DNA of 64,000 nucleotides from Rheum nobile (taxonomy: Eukaryota > Streptophyta > Magnoliopsida > Caryophyllales > Polygonaceae). Within the stretch, counting starts at the first letter, position 1; every line of letters begins with the position of its first letter. Below the pieces are notes generated by a model. The model did not search any database. It saw only the letters and a program-made list of their open reading frames with translations, and had not been told where the DNA came from. Below, in pieces: positions 32,104 through 44,933 of the stretch. The position numbers were made by a program, and so were the translations under genes. The stretch is taken from contig WOAB01000589.1 in NCBI GenBank assembly GCA_027886185.1, forward strand, positions 6,205,001-6,269,000, in the 5' to 3' direction.

Positions 32104-33333
32104 TGATGTGATCCCACCTCCCATGACGGCCACGGACGAGGAAGAAGCCATGAGCCTACGCTCAGAGGGCCCAGTGACAAGGTCTAGGTCCAAAGCCATC
32201 GCCGCCTCCGTTGCCTCCCTAGTCGCCCACGTCATCGCTGGCCAAGGAAGCCCAGACACCCAACCAAGACTCGTCGTCCTCACCACCATCGACATCGGAG
32301 AATCGAGCCCATCGCAGCCGGCACCGGGTGCACCCACTCGCGAGGCCATCGACCCATCGTCACCGCCACTCGTAGTGTCTGCGTCCATGCCTTCGCCGCA
32401 TCCGGGTTTTGACATTTAGAGGTTTACTTGCCTTTGTTTTGGCATAGTTTTTGAGACAATTTCTATATTTGGTATTATTGCTTGTTTTAGATAGTTTCCT
32501 TTTATAGTCATTTCTATTTCAGGGTGTGTACCTTTGCATGCTTGCATGGGCTAGCCCGCTAGTCTTGACTCGGCCCATCCGATGTCTCGCCTCTAGTATT
32601 TAAGTCAAACTTTTTTATTTGTTTTAGTTACGTTCAATTTTAATCAAGGTTTCAAGTAGAGTGTTTATCCTCCTTCCCTTGATCGGACATCACCTCTCTA
32701 TCTTCGCATCCCCATTCCCTCTGCCGCCGACGCTACGACAATTGCTTGATTCTTCAAGCCAAGTCTTCCTTCGCATCTCCCTTCACTCCGCTGCCGACGC
32801 TACGGCCAAAGACTTGTCTTTCAAGTCACTTATCCCTCCATCTAATCGCTTCCGCCATCGCAACACCATCACCTCATCAATTGCTTCCATCGTACCCCTA
32901 ATCGAACCCAAACCCTTCACTGTCGCCGTCGCTAGCATCGCTGTGACACTCATCCTCGCTATCGCTATCGCCGTCGTCAACGAGCCCAGACATCCAACCA
33001 GTCGATCGCTCATCGCTGCCATCGCCATCGCCTTCACCATCGACGTCGCCTTCGCTGTCGTGACACTCATCGTGACACTCAGCCTCGCCGTCGTGGACAC
33101 CACCCAGACACTCACCACCGGGTTTGCCATCGGTCACCACCGTGTCCGATAACCTCAAAAGTCACTGTTCATCTCGCCACCGATCTTGTCAACCTTTCGT
33201 GCAAGACAACAAGGGTTTGCACCCAAGGATTCCACGTCAGGTTTGACAAGGAAGAGTTGACTTCTCGACCAAGACTAGATCCAAAGGTATTACCTTTGAC
33301 AATTAGCTTATCATCGGAGGCAAGAACACATCA
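32104..33333 (+). repeat. 5' LTR of the middle element
   Basis: 1230 bp, TGATGTGATCC to AAGAACACATCA. Long open frames on both strands here (for example 32661-33152) come from biased codon-like GC-rich repeats such as ATCGCTATCGCC and are not credible genes. Confidence 0.88.
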
Positions 33334-33335
33334 AC

Positions 33336-33348
33336 TGGTATCAGAGCC
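33336..33348 (+). promoter_or_regulatory. Primer binding site of the middle element
   Basis: TGGTATCAGAGCC two bases after the 5' LTR; initiator-methionine tRNA type. Confidence 0.9.
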
Positions 33349-35752
33349 CAACAGTCTTGTAAGTCACGAACTCAAGTTTACATCTTGTTCACAAAACTTT
33401 TTCTTGACCCCCATCGTTTGCTTTCGCATCATCGTTGAGAAAAACCAAAGTTTCCATATTTGCATCACCTAATCGGTTTCTACAAGGTAATACCTTGGCC
33501 GGAATTTTTTCCTTGCTCCCTAAGTTTTGGTGTGTTAGTAATTTGTTATCTTGCATACTAGAATATTTTGTTTCCTTGTTTCATACGTGGATAGAGTTTC
33601 CTTGTTTGCTAGATTCTACTTTTTAGTTAGTTAACCGAAATTTCCTTATAAGATCAAAAATCAAATCTTATCTTCTTTCTCCTATCTCTAAGATCACGCT
33701 TGTGATATTCTTGTTACTTAGGCCGTTTTTCTTTTTGTTTCCTTTTGCATAATCTGAAAAGATCAAAAGATAAGATCTCGGATTTAAAAAAAAAAGATAT
33801 CCAAAGATATTCAAAAAAAAAAAGTTTCCAAAGTTAGGGAAAGCCAAAATAAGGCAACCCTAACCCACTCGAATCGGTCTAAGCTCATCTTCTCAACCTC
33901 CCCACCGTCTAGGTCAAGCTTCCTAGAAGGTATTTTCTTGCTAATTCGGTTGCCTTGTTTACGTTTGAATTAGGGTTTCACTTTGTTCTTGTGTGTTTGA
34001 TTGACGACTTGATTGATACACCATCTCTTGTGCAAGCCTAGCCGCCCTCACGGCAAGCCAAATAAGCCCTACCTACGTGAACTTTGTGACTTGACTAGTG
34101 ATTTCTTGGTTGTTGTCCTTTGTGCCTTTTGTTCGTTTTTACTCCCATGTCTGGCCATATTGTTATAGGTAGCCTTACGGCCAACATGTCTAGCAAGGAA
34201 AACACTGGCGCCAACAACACCAACCCACAACCACAACCGTTGGTACATCAAAACCAACCCCCTCACGACCCCCCACAACAAGATCCAATCTTGGAGTTGT
34301 CCGAGGAGCAACATATGATCCAAGCTATCAGACAGGAAATGCAGCTTTGAGAGCACAACAACGAGTGGCACCAACCGTGCCCACTCCAACCCCATTGAGT
34401 GCTATGGATGCGCCGGCTCAACCCAGAGACACGGACGCGGGTCCATCAAAGACACGTGTGGACAAAGGCAAAGGCATCATGCCTTCCACATCACAACATC
34501 AACCACAACTCAATCGTATGCAAAGTGTCATTGAGAGTCGCCAAGGCTTCGTTTCCCACACGGATCGCTACGTGCCCAGAGCCACACCCACTGGCTTCGA
34601 CACCGGCTCTGAAGGCTCCGACGACTCTCAAGGTGAGTTTTCTGAACCATATGATTTTGATGACAGGTATGCATCTCGACGCACCCAGTGCCGCGTACCA
34701 GGCTCCGCGCCACGCGAAGGCCGAGTCCGCGAAGCCAGGTTAGCTGCTGTGACGCCGCGAAGACCCAGTCGCCGTCCCAGTGGGAACACGCGACGCGATG
34801 ACACCAATTTGAGGACGCCAACTACCCAGCCACGGACCTATGATGTGCGAGACCACCTTCGACATCAAAGTGCTTGGACGCCGTGCTATGGGTCCGATGG
34901 CTACGCATCCATGACACCCACCGTCCAAGACGACTTCGCCGAGTACGACGACGAAGAGATCAAGGACTCCGGTATGATTAACCCTAATTTCTTTCACCCA
35001 CCCCTTGGAGATCCAATTGAATTGCAGGACCACTCCTCAGATTGGATTCCTCCACCGCGTCTCTAGCCCCAAGGAGATCGTGCTCATGACATTGGCGGCG
35101 AGCGCCGCGATGTCATACCCAGAGACGTTCGCCGAGCCGACTACGAAGCCCAACCGCGAAGACGCCGATGCGACGACGCCTACGCGCCCAGGGACGGGTT
35201 TCCTTACGGCGAAGATCATCCAGTCCGCGAAAGGCGCTAGCTTGGACGCGATAGACCCCATGGTGTGCACGCCTACGAGAACCCTCTCTACGCCGCCGTG
35301 CCAAACAACGCGCCCAACCTAGCACATGCCTAGCCTCGATACCAACGACACGAAGTCAAGGTAAAAATCGAGCATTTTTTTGGTGAATACAATCCCTCTG
35401 TTTTTCTTGAATGGGTGCAGGCTACGGAGTACACCCTTCGATATTGTCGAGTGCCACCTGAGGAACATGTCGACGACGCGACACTGCACTTCCGCGGAGC
35501 CGCCCGCGTGTGGTGGCATATATTCGAAGATGACTGCGTTAGACGCCGCCGAACCCAGGTCACCGAATGGCACCAATTAGTGTACGTGATGACCAAGAAA
35601 TATGTGCCTCCTGACTACCGCAATCAAATGCGAATGGAAATAGCCATGGCTCGCCAAGGCTCACAAACTCCCCTAGAGTTCTTCTCCAAGCTAGAGGACA
35701 TGTATTACAAGGTCAACATTAGTGTTGCACCATCGACTTTGAGGACCAAGTT

Positions 35753-36503
35753 TGATGTGACCTTGTCCGATGGAAAGACCATAAATCGTTGTCAAGGATC
35801 ACTTGAATGCGTATTAGGGCGAAACAACTCTTCGGAAAGGAATGGAGGAGTGTTCGGCGGCGGAAAGGGTGTCGGAACAGTGACCGGCGGCTGGTGGTGG
35901 TGCGGTGGTGACGGAGGAGGCACGGCGGAAGGGCGGTTGTGGTGGTGGTGATCGGCGGCAGCCTGTGGGGAGGTGATGGGCAGCCGTGAGGTTTAGGGTG
36001 AAATTAGGGTTTGTGTTTGGGTGCAGATAGATGATGGGTAACCGAATCGATGCGCCAGGATAGTTCGACTAGAAACGCAAAGATAGATAATTAACGCGCC
36101 AGGATAATTCGACTTGGAAACGCGTTAATTGATGACATCGGGGCCCGGGGTTAAGGAGTTTAACTCGACTTGAACTTAGGCTTAAAATTGACGTAAACTG
36201 AAAGGGAAGACAAGAGTCCCTATTTATACTAGAGAGTTGACCTAATGTGCCAGACTCTCTAGTTACTAACTTTGGCGGCCCATTTAACATAAATGGAAAC
36301 CACCCAGAACTAGCAGCTACTAAAAATAGAAATACTGTAAATAGAAAGTACTAAGGAAGTAATGTCTAGCAATCGTAAGAACTAGAAATAGAAAGTCTCA
36401 TAAATCTAGCTCGGGGGTAGATGTAGCTGTAGAGGAGTCTCAAGGCGGATGTCTCATGGCGTCTTCCTCCTCTGTAGCTGACATGGAGGGAATGGACACA
36501 TCA
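35753..36503 (-). repeat. Left (3') LTR of the inner element
   Basis: 751 bp. Differs from the right LTR by roughly two to three dozen substitutions by eye, so this insertion is older than the Sirevirus. Confidence 0.9.
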
Positions 36504-38236
36504 CCCTCCCCCATTTGGTTGTGAAGCGTCCCCGCTTCACCCTCATCAGGCTCAGGCTCAATAGATGGTGCTAAGTCAGCGACGTTGAACGTCAGATGCA
36601 CCCCATACTTGTCCGGGAGCTCGAGACGGTAGGCATTGTCGCCAATTGCTCTGACGACTCTAAAGGGACCATCACCCCATTGGTCGAGCATAGACTTGCG
36701 GACGGAAGGGAATCGCTCCTTCCGCAAGTGAAGCCAAACCAAGTCGCCCAGGGCAAAGATCAAGCGTCGCCGGCCCTTGTTCTCATGGGCTGAGTACTGC
36801 AACGCACAACGTTCCAGCTGAGTGCGTGTCCTCCGGTGGAAATCCTGAATGTGCTCTGCCAACCTGCCAGCAGTAATGTTCTCCTGGTCCTGCAACGGGT
36901 ATGGTGTCATGTCCAAAGGTGTCAGTTGTGTCATTCCATATACGACCCCGAAAGGAGTCAGCTTCATCGCAGAGTGTCTGGACCTGGTAACACATTTTGT
37001 CGCAGGAGAAGCTCTATATGCAGCATGGTGCGGCAGAGAAGCGCCAGAAATGAAGTCTATCTGGTGCTCAATACCATGCACTGGTGGCAGACCGGGCGGC
37101 AGCTCGTCAGGCAGAATATCCTCAAAGTCCTGCAAAACAGACAAAATAGCAGGCGAGAGTGCGGGCTCTACCGTAGTAGTGGCACAAAGGCGAGGAATAA
37201 GAAGGAAACAAGTAGACTTGCCTTGAAGTGCCGGTGTGAGGTCCCTGTGATGTGCCAGAAGAGCTCTGGATTCACAGGTGCCCCGCAAGGTAGACGCGGC
37301 AGTAGCTGTTGGAGAATGTAAACCACCTGAACCTGTAGAGGATAAGCGCAAAGTAATACCGGGTGGAGAACGCTTACCTGACGATGCAGAAGCCCCTCAT
37401 GAAGCTACAGAAGGCGAAGATGCAGGAAAAACAACGGAAGATGACTCGGCCCCCTGACTCGGTCCACAACTCGGTCGAGTTGTTGACCGAGTTCTGGTCT
37501 GGCCTCCTGACTCGGCTCCATGACTCGGCCGAGTTGTGGCTCGAGTTTCTGTCGGTGCCCCTGACTCGGTCCTGTGACTCGGTCGAGTGGATGCCCGAGT
37601 TATGGTCTGTTCCCCTGACTCGGTCCATGACTCCGCCGTGTTGTGGCCCGAGTTCGGGTCTGTGCCCACAACTCGATCTGTAGCTCGGCCGAGTTGTCGT
37701 CGCGGGTTCACCTCGGTTGATGCAGTAGCATGCGAAATGCTGGCGGCCTCCAGTGCCTTCTGGCCTTGTCATTCAGCCTGGTCCTTCTCATCGATAATGG
37801 TGCAGCAAGAACCCCCATCAATGATCACATTCAGTGACGCATCCTGAAGGCTGCATCTAGCATGAAACAAGTTTTCCCGTTGCTCAGGAAGGTCGCCCTC
37901 CTTGATGCTCAGCACACGTCTAGTAACCAAGGCAGAGTGGTATGCCTGGTCATCATGGTGATCGGAAGTACCAACCACATCGCCATCAACATCGGCTATA
38001 TAGACGCCGGTAGGTTCAACCTCGACGTCGGCGTCATAGCCATCGTTAGAGCTTTCATACAGAGCAGGAGCTATAGCGATTGGAGACGGTTGCTGTCTAG
38101 ATAAGAGCACCGCATTCTGACGGAAAAGCTCGGCTATCTGCGCATCTTGGACTTTTTTCTCAACAAGCAGCTCTCGTATCATCTTCTGTATTGCAGTCTC
38201 TGAGCCTGTAGAACGGGTTGTAACACCGTCTGACAT
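36504..38236 (-). pseudogene. Collapsed gag-pro-pol of the inner element
   Basis: On the minus strand: MSDGVTTRSTGSETAIQ starts gag at 38236. Soon after, without a gag core or zinc knuckle, comes the protease-like LFHARCSLQDASLNVIIDGG (about 37795-37865). After a minisatellite, VLQDFEDILPDELPPGLPPV and HQIDFISGASLPHHAAYRAS give the pol segment just before RT. This is fused directly to LTPFGVVYGM, HLRKERFPSVRKSMLDQWGD and LTFNVADLAPS, the integrase C-terminal end. RT, RNase H and the catalytic integrase core are gone, so the element could move only in trans. Confidence 0.85.
37440..37700. repeat. TGACTCGG/CTCGGCCGAG minisatellite in the inner element
   Basis: CCCCTGACTCGGTC and ACTCGGCCGAGTTGTGG-type units recur about eight times at spacings of about 30 bp. 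They occupy the place between protease and pol remnants. Confidence 0.85.
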
Positions 38237-38239
38237 TGT

Positions 38240-39315
38240 ACCTGACAACAAGATGTAGCAAACCACATGATCAAGGCGAACAACAACAGCAATAGAAAAT
38301 CAACAAAAAGGTAAGCAGAACCGAACTCAACAAGCAATCACTCGGGAAACTAATCTGGTTGGCCGTGTGGGCGGTTACGAGCTGGCTAAAGCAACTCACA
38401 CAACAATCAACAAAATCAAGGCAATGCTCAGCAAAGAAAATGTCGACAGTAGATATACAAGGATATAAGCACAGAAGTAAGCACAACATAGTCAACTAAG
38501 ATATGCAACCCAGACGGTGAAAGATATAGAAGACGGGAAATGAATCACTGGCGATGACGGTAATGTGAAGGTGCCGGATTCAAGACCGGGTTCAACCTTC
38601 CTGCACTGCGAAGAGATGCACTTGCCTTATTTTGGCTTGTGTGGCCTCATATTTTTTTTATATAATCTGCGAACAACCCAGTTTTTTTTTTCAATGCCCT
38701 AGGGCTGCTGACAGCAGAATAGCAGAGAAGCAGCCGCAGAAGCAAACAACAACGGACTTCAGCACATGGACAACACGCAGGAAAATTTAAGCAGCCACAC
38801 GTACACATGCAGTTCAGCAAATATACAGCAACACATGGAAAAAAATTCAGCAGAATACGAACAACATAATTCAGTTACAGCAGATTTTAGTGCAGAGAAA
38901 AAAGAAAAAAAAATTTGTAGTGCAGTGATTCAAGTTTGAAGGGAAAGAGATTGAGATGATGCAGATTTGTGGCGCAAACAAGGCAAACACAATTGCAAGC
39001 AAACTATCTAAGCCTATATGCAAGCGGATCTACAAGAAACACAAACACAACCAAGCAAAACACCAGAAATTGCAGAAATATTGTGTGAATGGGTTCGGAT
39101 CTGCAGAAAATAAATTTTTTGTGGGGTTTTGATGATGGCCGAATTTCTCAACCACCAAACCTAGGGTTTTTAATGGCTTTTCGAATTCAGATTGCAGGGA
39201 ATTTGTTTTTTTGGTTCCTAGAACAAGATCTAGGGTTTTTTTGTTTGATGCAGGATTGGATTTACGAAAACGAATGAGTGATTAAACGAAGAGTTAGAAC
39301 GACTTACGCGATTCG
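38240..39315 (-). other. 5' leader of the inner element
   Basis: Non-coding, with CAGCAG-like and poly-A/T runs. No domain was recognised between the primer site and gag. Confidence 0.5.
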
Positions 39316-39332
39316 AAGGCTCTGATACCAGT

Positions 39333-40082
39333 TGATGTGACCTTGTCCGATGGAAAGACCACAAATCGTTGTCAAGGATCGCTTGAATGCGTATTGGGGC
39401 GAAATAACTCTTCGGAAAGGAATGGAGGAGTGTTTGGCGGCGAAAAGGGTGTCGGAACAGTGACCGGCGGCTGGTGGTGGTGCGGTGGTGACAGAGGAGG
39501 TGCGGCGGAAGGGCGGTTGTGGTGGTGGTGATCGGCGGCAGCCTGTGGGGAGGTGATGGGCAGCCGTGAGGTTTAGGGTGAAATTAGGGTTTGTGTTTGG
39601 GTGCGGATAGATGATGGGTAACCGAATCGATGCGCCAGGATAGTTCGACTAGAAACGCAAAGATAGATAATTAACACACCAGGATAATTCGACTTGGAAA
39701 CGCGTTAATTTATGACGTCGGGGCCCGGGGTTAAGGAGTTTAACTCGACTTGAACTTAGGCTTAAAATTGACGTAAACTGAAAGGGAAGACAAGAGTCCC
39801 TATTTATACTAGAGAGTTGACCTAATGGGCCAGACTCTCTAGTTACTAACTCTAGCGGTCTATTTAACATAAATGGAAACCACCCGAACTAGCAGCTACT
39901 AAAAATAGAAATACTGTAAATAGAAAGTACCAAGGAAGTAATGTCTAACAATCATAAGAACTAGAAATAGAAAGTCTCCTAAATCTAGCTCGGGGGTAGA
40001 TGTAGCTGTAGAGGAGTCTCAAGGCGGATGTCTCATGGCGTCTTTCTCCTCTTTAGCTGACATGGAGGGCAGGGTCACATCA
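39333..40082 (-). repeat. Right (5') LTR of the inner element
   Basis: 750 bp, partner of 35753-36503. Its end reads straight into the interrupted gag, creating a chimeric open frame at 40035-40724. Confidence 0.9.
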
Positions 40083-40409
40083 AAGTTCTTGAGTGGCTTG
40101 AACACCAACATCCGTGATCAACTCGAGATCTTGCCCATCAAAGACTTGAACACCCTCACGCACACGGCGATGCAAATCCATGTACAACTCACTCGCCGAA
40201 AATCATACACTTGGCAAAGTGGCCAACAAAGGTATTCTTCTAACCCTAGTAGTTTGCCTTCTACTAATGTGCGTCCCATGTCTAGTGCCACAGTCGCGTC
40301 AAGCCAAGCCCCCAAAGCAAAGCCCTCGATGCCAAGCGTCACGTCGCGCCAGACCGCGCCCAGACAACCCCAAGTGGGCACAGACCACGCACGCGACCTC
40401 GAATGCTAC

Positions 40410-41630
40410 AAGTGTGGTCATCGTCTTCGCTATCGCCGTCACCAACAAGCCCAGACACCCATCCATTCAATCGCTCGCGGACATCATCGCGTTAGCCACC
40501 GGGTTCGATACGCAGCACCACCGTGTCCAACTTGTCAACGTTTCGTGCAAGACAACGTGACTTCTCGCCCAAGACTAGATCCAAAAGTGTCACCTTTGAC
40601 AATTGGCTTGTCATCGGAGGCAAGAACACATCACACCGGGTGCACCCACTCGCGAGGCCATCGACCCATCGTCGCCGCCGCTCGCAGTGTCTGCGTCCAT
40701 GCCTTCGCCGCATCCGGGTTTTGACATTTAGAGGTTTACTTGCCTTTGTTTTGGCATAGTTTTTGAGACGATTTCTATATTTGGTATTATTGCTTGTTTT
40801 AGATAGTTTCCTTTTATAGTCATTTCTATTTCAGGGTGTGTACCTTTGCATGCTTGCATGGGCTAGCCCGCTAGTCTCGACTCGGCCCATCCGATGTCTC
40901 GCCTCTAGTATTTAAGTCAAACTTTGTTATTTGTTTTAGTTACGTTCAATTTTAATCAAGGTTTCAAGTAGAGTGTTTATCCTCCTTCCCTTTATCGGAC
41001 ATCACCCCTTTATCTTCGCATCCCCATTCCCTCCGCCGCCGACGCTACGGCAATTGCTTGATTCTTCAAGCCAAGTCTTCCTTCGCATCTCCCTTCACTC
41101 CGCTGCCGACACTATGGCCAAAGACTTGTCTTTCAAGTCACCTATCCCTCCATCTAATCGCTTCCGCCATCGCAACACCATCGCCTCATCAATCGCTTCC
41201 ATCGCACCCCTAATCGAACCCAAACCCTTCGTTGTCGCCATCGCTAACATCCCTGTGACACTTGTCCTCGCTATCGCTATCGCCGTCGTCAACGAGCCCA
41301 GACATCCAACCAGTCGATCGCTCATCGCCTTCACCATCGACGTTGCCTTCGCTGTCGTGACAATCATCGTGACACTCAGCCCCGCCGTCGTCGACACCAC
41401 CCAGACACTCACCACCGGGTTCGCCATCGGTCACCACCATGTCCGATAACCTCAAAAGTCACTATTCATCTCGCCACCAATCTTGTCAGCCTTTCGTGCA
41501 AGACAACAAGGGTTTGCACCCAAGGATTCCACGACAGGTTTGACAAGGAAGAGTTGACTTCTCGACCAAGACTAGATCCAAAGGTGTCACCTTTGACAAT
41601 TGGCTTGTCATCGGAGGAAAGAACACATCA
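40410..41630 (+). repeat. Rearranged 3' LTR of the middle element
   Basis: 40634-41630 matches the left LTR from about 32323 onward, so it lacks the first 220 bp. In place of those, 40410-40633 is a second, divergent copy of an LTR 3' end (ACCACCGTGTCC to CAAGAACACATCA). The gag stops at the left edge of this piece. Recombination between LTR copies that also removed pol would explain it. Confidence 0.75.
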
Positions 41631-41635
41631 CACGG

Positions 41636-41799
41636 TGAGGCACAAGAGTAGGCGCGTGTCTTGGGCTTGAGGCTCTTCGGCGCCTTGGCTCGTGAGGGCA
41701 CGGTGGACTAGAGCGGTGATGGCTTGGGCCATGGCTCGGGCCCGGGTCCTAGTCACCGGGCCTTGAGGCTCCTTGTTGATGGGTGGTTGACACTCATCA
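41636..41799 (-). repeat. Left (3') LTR of the outer element, second part
   Basis: Continues the LTR from 32103 and ends GACACTCATCA, directly before the CTCTCCCCTTCTT tract. Confidence 0.93.
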
Positions 41800-41843
41800 C
41801 TCTCCCCTTCTTGAGGGGGAATTATCCCCAATTCCTCATCATA

Positions 41844-44800
41844 TTACGGTGGCACATATGGGGTGAGGTCGGCCACATTGAATGTTGGATAGGCACCGTA
41901 CTTCTCGGGGAGGTCGGCTTCATAAGCATTGTCCCCGAAGCGGCATAGAATTCGGAATGGGCCATCACCGCGTTGGTTGAGCTTGGACTTGCGGTGGTAT
42001 TTGAACCTCTCCTTGCGCAAATGGACCCACACAAGGTCGCTCGGGGCAAAGACAACACGGCACCGGCCTTTGTTGGTGTGGCTCTCATATTGGGCGGCAC
42101 ACCATTATAGTTGAGCCTGGGTGCGCTTATGGAGCTCCCGGATGAATTCAGCTCGCTTGGCGCCTTGAGGGTGCTCGGCGACGCCCAAGGAATGAGGCAC
42201 CATGTCAAGCGGGGTGATGGGGTTGCGGTCGTAGACTACCTCGAACGGAGTGAGCTTGGTTGTCATGTGCATGAACCTATTATACACAAGCTCGACATAC
42301 GAAAGTAAGTCCTCCCACTTGCTTGGGTTGGCCCTAAGGACGGCTCTAAGGAAGGCTCCTAAGGTGCGGTTGGTAACCTCGGTTTGGCCATCCGTTTGGG
42401 GGTGACAACTAGTGGAAAATAAAAGATTGGTTCCTAGTTTTTCCCACAATGTCCTCCAAAAGTGTCCCACAAACTTGGGGTCCCGATCCGACACTATAGT
42501 CCTAGGGATTCCATGTAACTTGACAACATGATCAAAGAAGAGGGAGGCAATCTCCGAAGCATTGTTAGTGATTTTGCAAGGGATAAAGTGTGCCATTTTA
42601 GAAAACCTATCAACCACTACAAATATGAAATCCCTCCCCTTCTTAGAGGTTGGAAATCCGGTGATGAAGTCCATGGAAATGTGTTCCCAAGGGGCCGAGG
42701 GAATAGGTAGAGGAGTGTATAGGCCGTGGGGTTGTGTCCTAGATTTGGCTTGGTGGCAAGTAATGCAAGCCTTGCAAAATATGGTGACATGATGGGCCAT
42801 TTTGGGCCAAAAGAAGTGATCTCTAAGGGTTACAATGGTCTTAGCCACACCACAGTGACCACGACCCTCATGTGCCTCCTTGATCAAAAGGTGCCTAATG
42901 GAAGAGCTAGGGATGCATAACTTTTCGGCTCGGTATAAATAACCCTCATCCATAAAATAGCTTTCAAACACTCCTCTAAGTGAACATTCCTCAACAATGG
43001 GGCTAAAGAAAGGGTCTTGTGAATAAAGAGCTTTAAGCATAGAAAAACCCAAAACTTTAGCATCAAGATGAGAAAGAAGGACATACCTCCGAGAGAGTGC
43101 ATCGGCTACCACATTGTCTTGTTCTTTCTCGTGCTTGACCACATATGGAAATGTCTCCATAAACTCCACCCACCTAGCATAGCGCCGACCAAGGTGAGCT
43201 TGGCTCTTCAAGTAAGCAAGGGCCTCATGATCCGTGTGAATGATGAATTCCTTCAGCCACAGATAATGTTGCCAAGTTTTGAGCACCCGGATCAAGGCAT
43301 AGAGTTCCTTGTCATATGTGGGGTAGTTGAGTGTGGACCCCGTGAGTTTATCACTAAAATAAGCAATGGGGCGACGGTCTTGAAGAAGCACTCATCTGAT
43401 GCCAATGTTAAAGTCATCACACTCGACTTCAAAGACTTTAGAGAAGTCGGGGAATTGAAGAAGTGGGGCATTGCATAGGCGCTCCTTGAGCGTGTTGAAG
43501 GCGGCTTCATGCTTCTCCTTCCAATAAACCTCGGCACCTTTCTTGGTAAATTCATGCAAAGGAGCTGTAATGGTGCTAAAGTCGCGGACGAAGCGCCTAT
43601 AGAATCCGACAAGGCCTAGAAAGGATCTCACCATGGTGGCGGTGGTGGGGCGTGATCATTCCTTGATAGCGCGCACCTTCTCATCATCAACGTGCAGCCC
43701 ATCCTTTCCCACCACATAGCCAAGGAAAGTGGTTGATGGGGCACAAAATGTGCACTTGGCAAGGTTGGCATAAAGCTTTTCCTTGCGTAGGCACTCAAAA
43801 ACAGCCCTCAAATGTGCCATGTGATCCTCCAAGGTCTTGCTATAGATGAGGATGTCGTCGAAGTAGACCACCACGAACTTGCCCAAGTATGCCCTCAGGA
43901 CATGGTTCATGAGGCGCATGAAGGTACTAGGGGCATTGGTGAGCCCAAATGGCATGACAAGCCACTCATATAACCCATACTTGGTCTTGAAAGTGGTCTT
44001 CCATTCATCACCTTCTCTCATGCGGATTTGATGATAGCCACTCTTGAGGTCCACCTTAGAGAAGAATATGGCACCATGAAGCTCATCAAGCATATCATCT
44101 AGCCTCAGGATGGGATGACGGTACTTGACGGTGATTTGGTTTATGGCTCGGCAATCCACACACATACGCCATGAGCCATCCTTCTTGGGCACAAGGAGCA
44201 CCGGGACCGCGCATGGGCTAAGGCTATCTCGGACATGGCCTTTGTCCATGAGCTCTTGGACTTGCTATTGGAGCTCGGCGGTCTCCTCGGGGCTAGCGCA
44301 GTAGGCTGCACGGTTTGGAAGGGAAGCGCCCAACACCAAGTCGATTTGGTGCTCAATCCCGCGCACCGGGGGTAGCCCAACCGGGAGCTCAACCGACATG
44401 ACGTCGGCAAATTCCTTCAACATGGCCGAGATGCAAGGAGACAAAGAGGAGCCATCCTCCTTTGTGGTGAGAAAGTGGTGGGGCACTAGGAGGAAGCAAG
44501 GGCGGCAGCCTTGAAGCATCGACGTGAGGTGGCGACGGCGAGCCAAGAGAAGGTGAGGCTCACACCGCCCTTGGAGAGTGGCCGGGCTGCTGCACGTGGC
44601 CGAGGGAGGTGCCGCCGACACGGGCGCCGCATTGGGGAGGGTGGAGGTCGGGCCGGTGGTGAGCGTGCCCGGGGTCGTGGGGGTACGGGGAGGCACACGT
44701 TCACCCTTGCCCGGGCGTTGAGGCACCGGGGCAGAGGGGGTCTTTGGAGCCGCCGACCAAGGCGTCGCCGAGTGGGGGGTGGCAGAGGCTTGGCCAGTGG

Positions 44801-44933
44801 TGAGCATTCCCGAGGGCCGGGGCTGTGGAGGCGCGGGGAGGCACACGCTCACCCTTGTCTTGGTGTTATGGCACCAAAGCGGATGCGGCTGCGGTATGGC
44901 TACGAGGAGGCACCGAGGGCTTGGCATCCTCAA
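41844..44933 (-). pseudogene. pol of the outer gypsy element (RT, RNase H, IN)
   Basis: One minus-strand frame covers the whole region apart from in-frame stops near 44264, 43653, 43389 and 42104. It begins with the linker HQIDLVLGASLPNRAAYC. RT has KVDLKSGYHQIR and the catalytic VVYFDDILIYS (about 43850-43880). RNase H follows with PIAYFSDKLTGS and IIHTDHEAL. Integrase has the HHCC finger (HEGRGH, CKACITC), the acidic core MDFITGFP, SDRDPKF and TDGQTEVTNR, and ends NVADLTPYVPP. At least two stops fit simple G-to-A or C-to-T changes (TGG to TGA, CAA to TAA). The frame differs from that of gag. Confidence 0.92.

Larger units (their letters stand above)
35753..40082 (-). mobile_element. Inner nested gypsy deletion derivative (minus strand)
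   Basis: Begins TGATGTGACCTTGTCC and ends GGGTCACATCA, with AAGTT duplicated at 35748-35752 and 40083-40087. LTRs are 751 and 750 bp. The iMet-type primer site (minus TGGTATCAGAGCC, plus about 39318-39330) lies beside the right LTR, and a GGGGGAGGG-type purine tract beside the left one. Internal coding is collapsed by large deletions (see 36504-38236). It inserted into the gag of the middle element. Confidence 0.93.
34186..40406 (+). pseudogene. gag of the middle element, split by the inner element
   Basis: A start MSSKENTGANNTNPQ lies at 34186, a frame change near 34340 and a stop at 35064-35066. Then 35415-35752 gives ATEYTLRYCRVPPEEH and ARVWWHIF, followed by FFSKLEDMYYKVNI, the retrotransposon gag core. 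The gene resumes at 40088 with LSGLNTNIRDQLEILPIKDL and ends at DLECYKCGH, a CCHC knuckle cut after its His. The inserted DNA (4330 bp plus 5 bp TSD) is a multiple of three, so the frame carries across. Gag would form the particle shell; this one is broken. Confidence 0.8.
32104..41630 (+). mobile_element. Middle nested LTR element (plus strand, gag-only derivative)
   Basis: Begins TGATGTGATCCCACC and ends GAACACATCA. The 5-bp duplication CACGG is at 32099-32103 and 41631-41635. An iMet-type primer site (TGGTATCAGAGCC, 33336-33348) follows the left LTR, fixing the plus orientation. The interior holds gag only: the zinc knuckle is cut off and LTR-derived sequence follows directly, so pol is missing. 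It sits inside the left LTR of the outer element and is itself interrupted at 35753-40082. Confidence 0.9.

Noticed and set aside
32661..33158. Long opposed ORFs (163, 115 and 86 codons) and their copies at 40973-41455
   Set aside because: Alanine/isoleucine- or aspartate/glycine-rich readings of ATCGC/GTCGCC repeats inside an LTR. Both strands are open and no homology is recognisable.
40035..40724. 229-codon ORF starting MASFSSLADMEG
   Set aside because: It begins in the inner element's LTR, crosses the target duplication into gag, then enters LTR-derived sequence. It is a by-product of nesting, not a gene.
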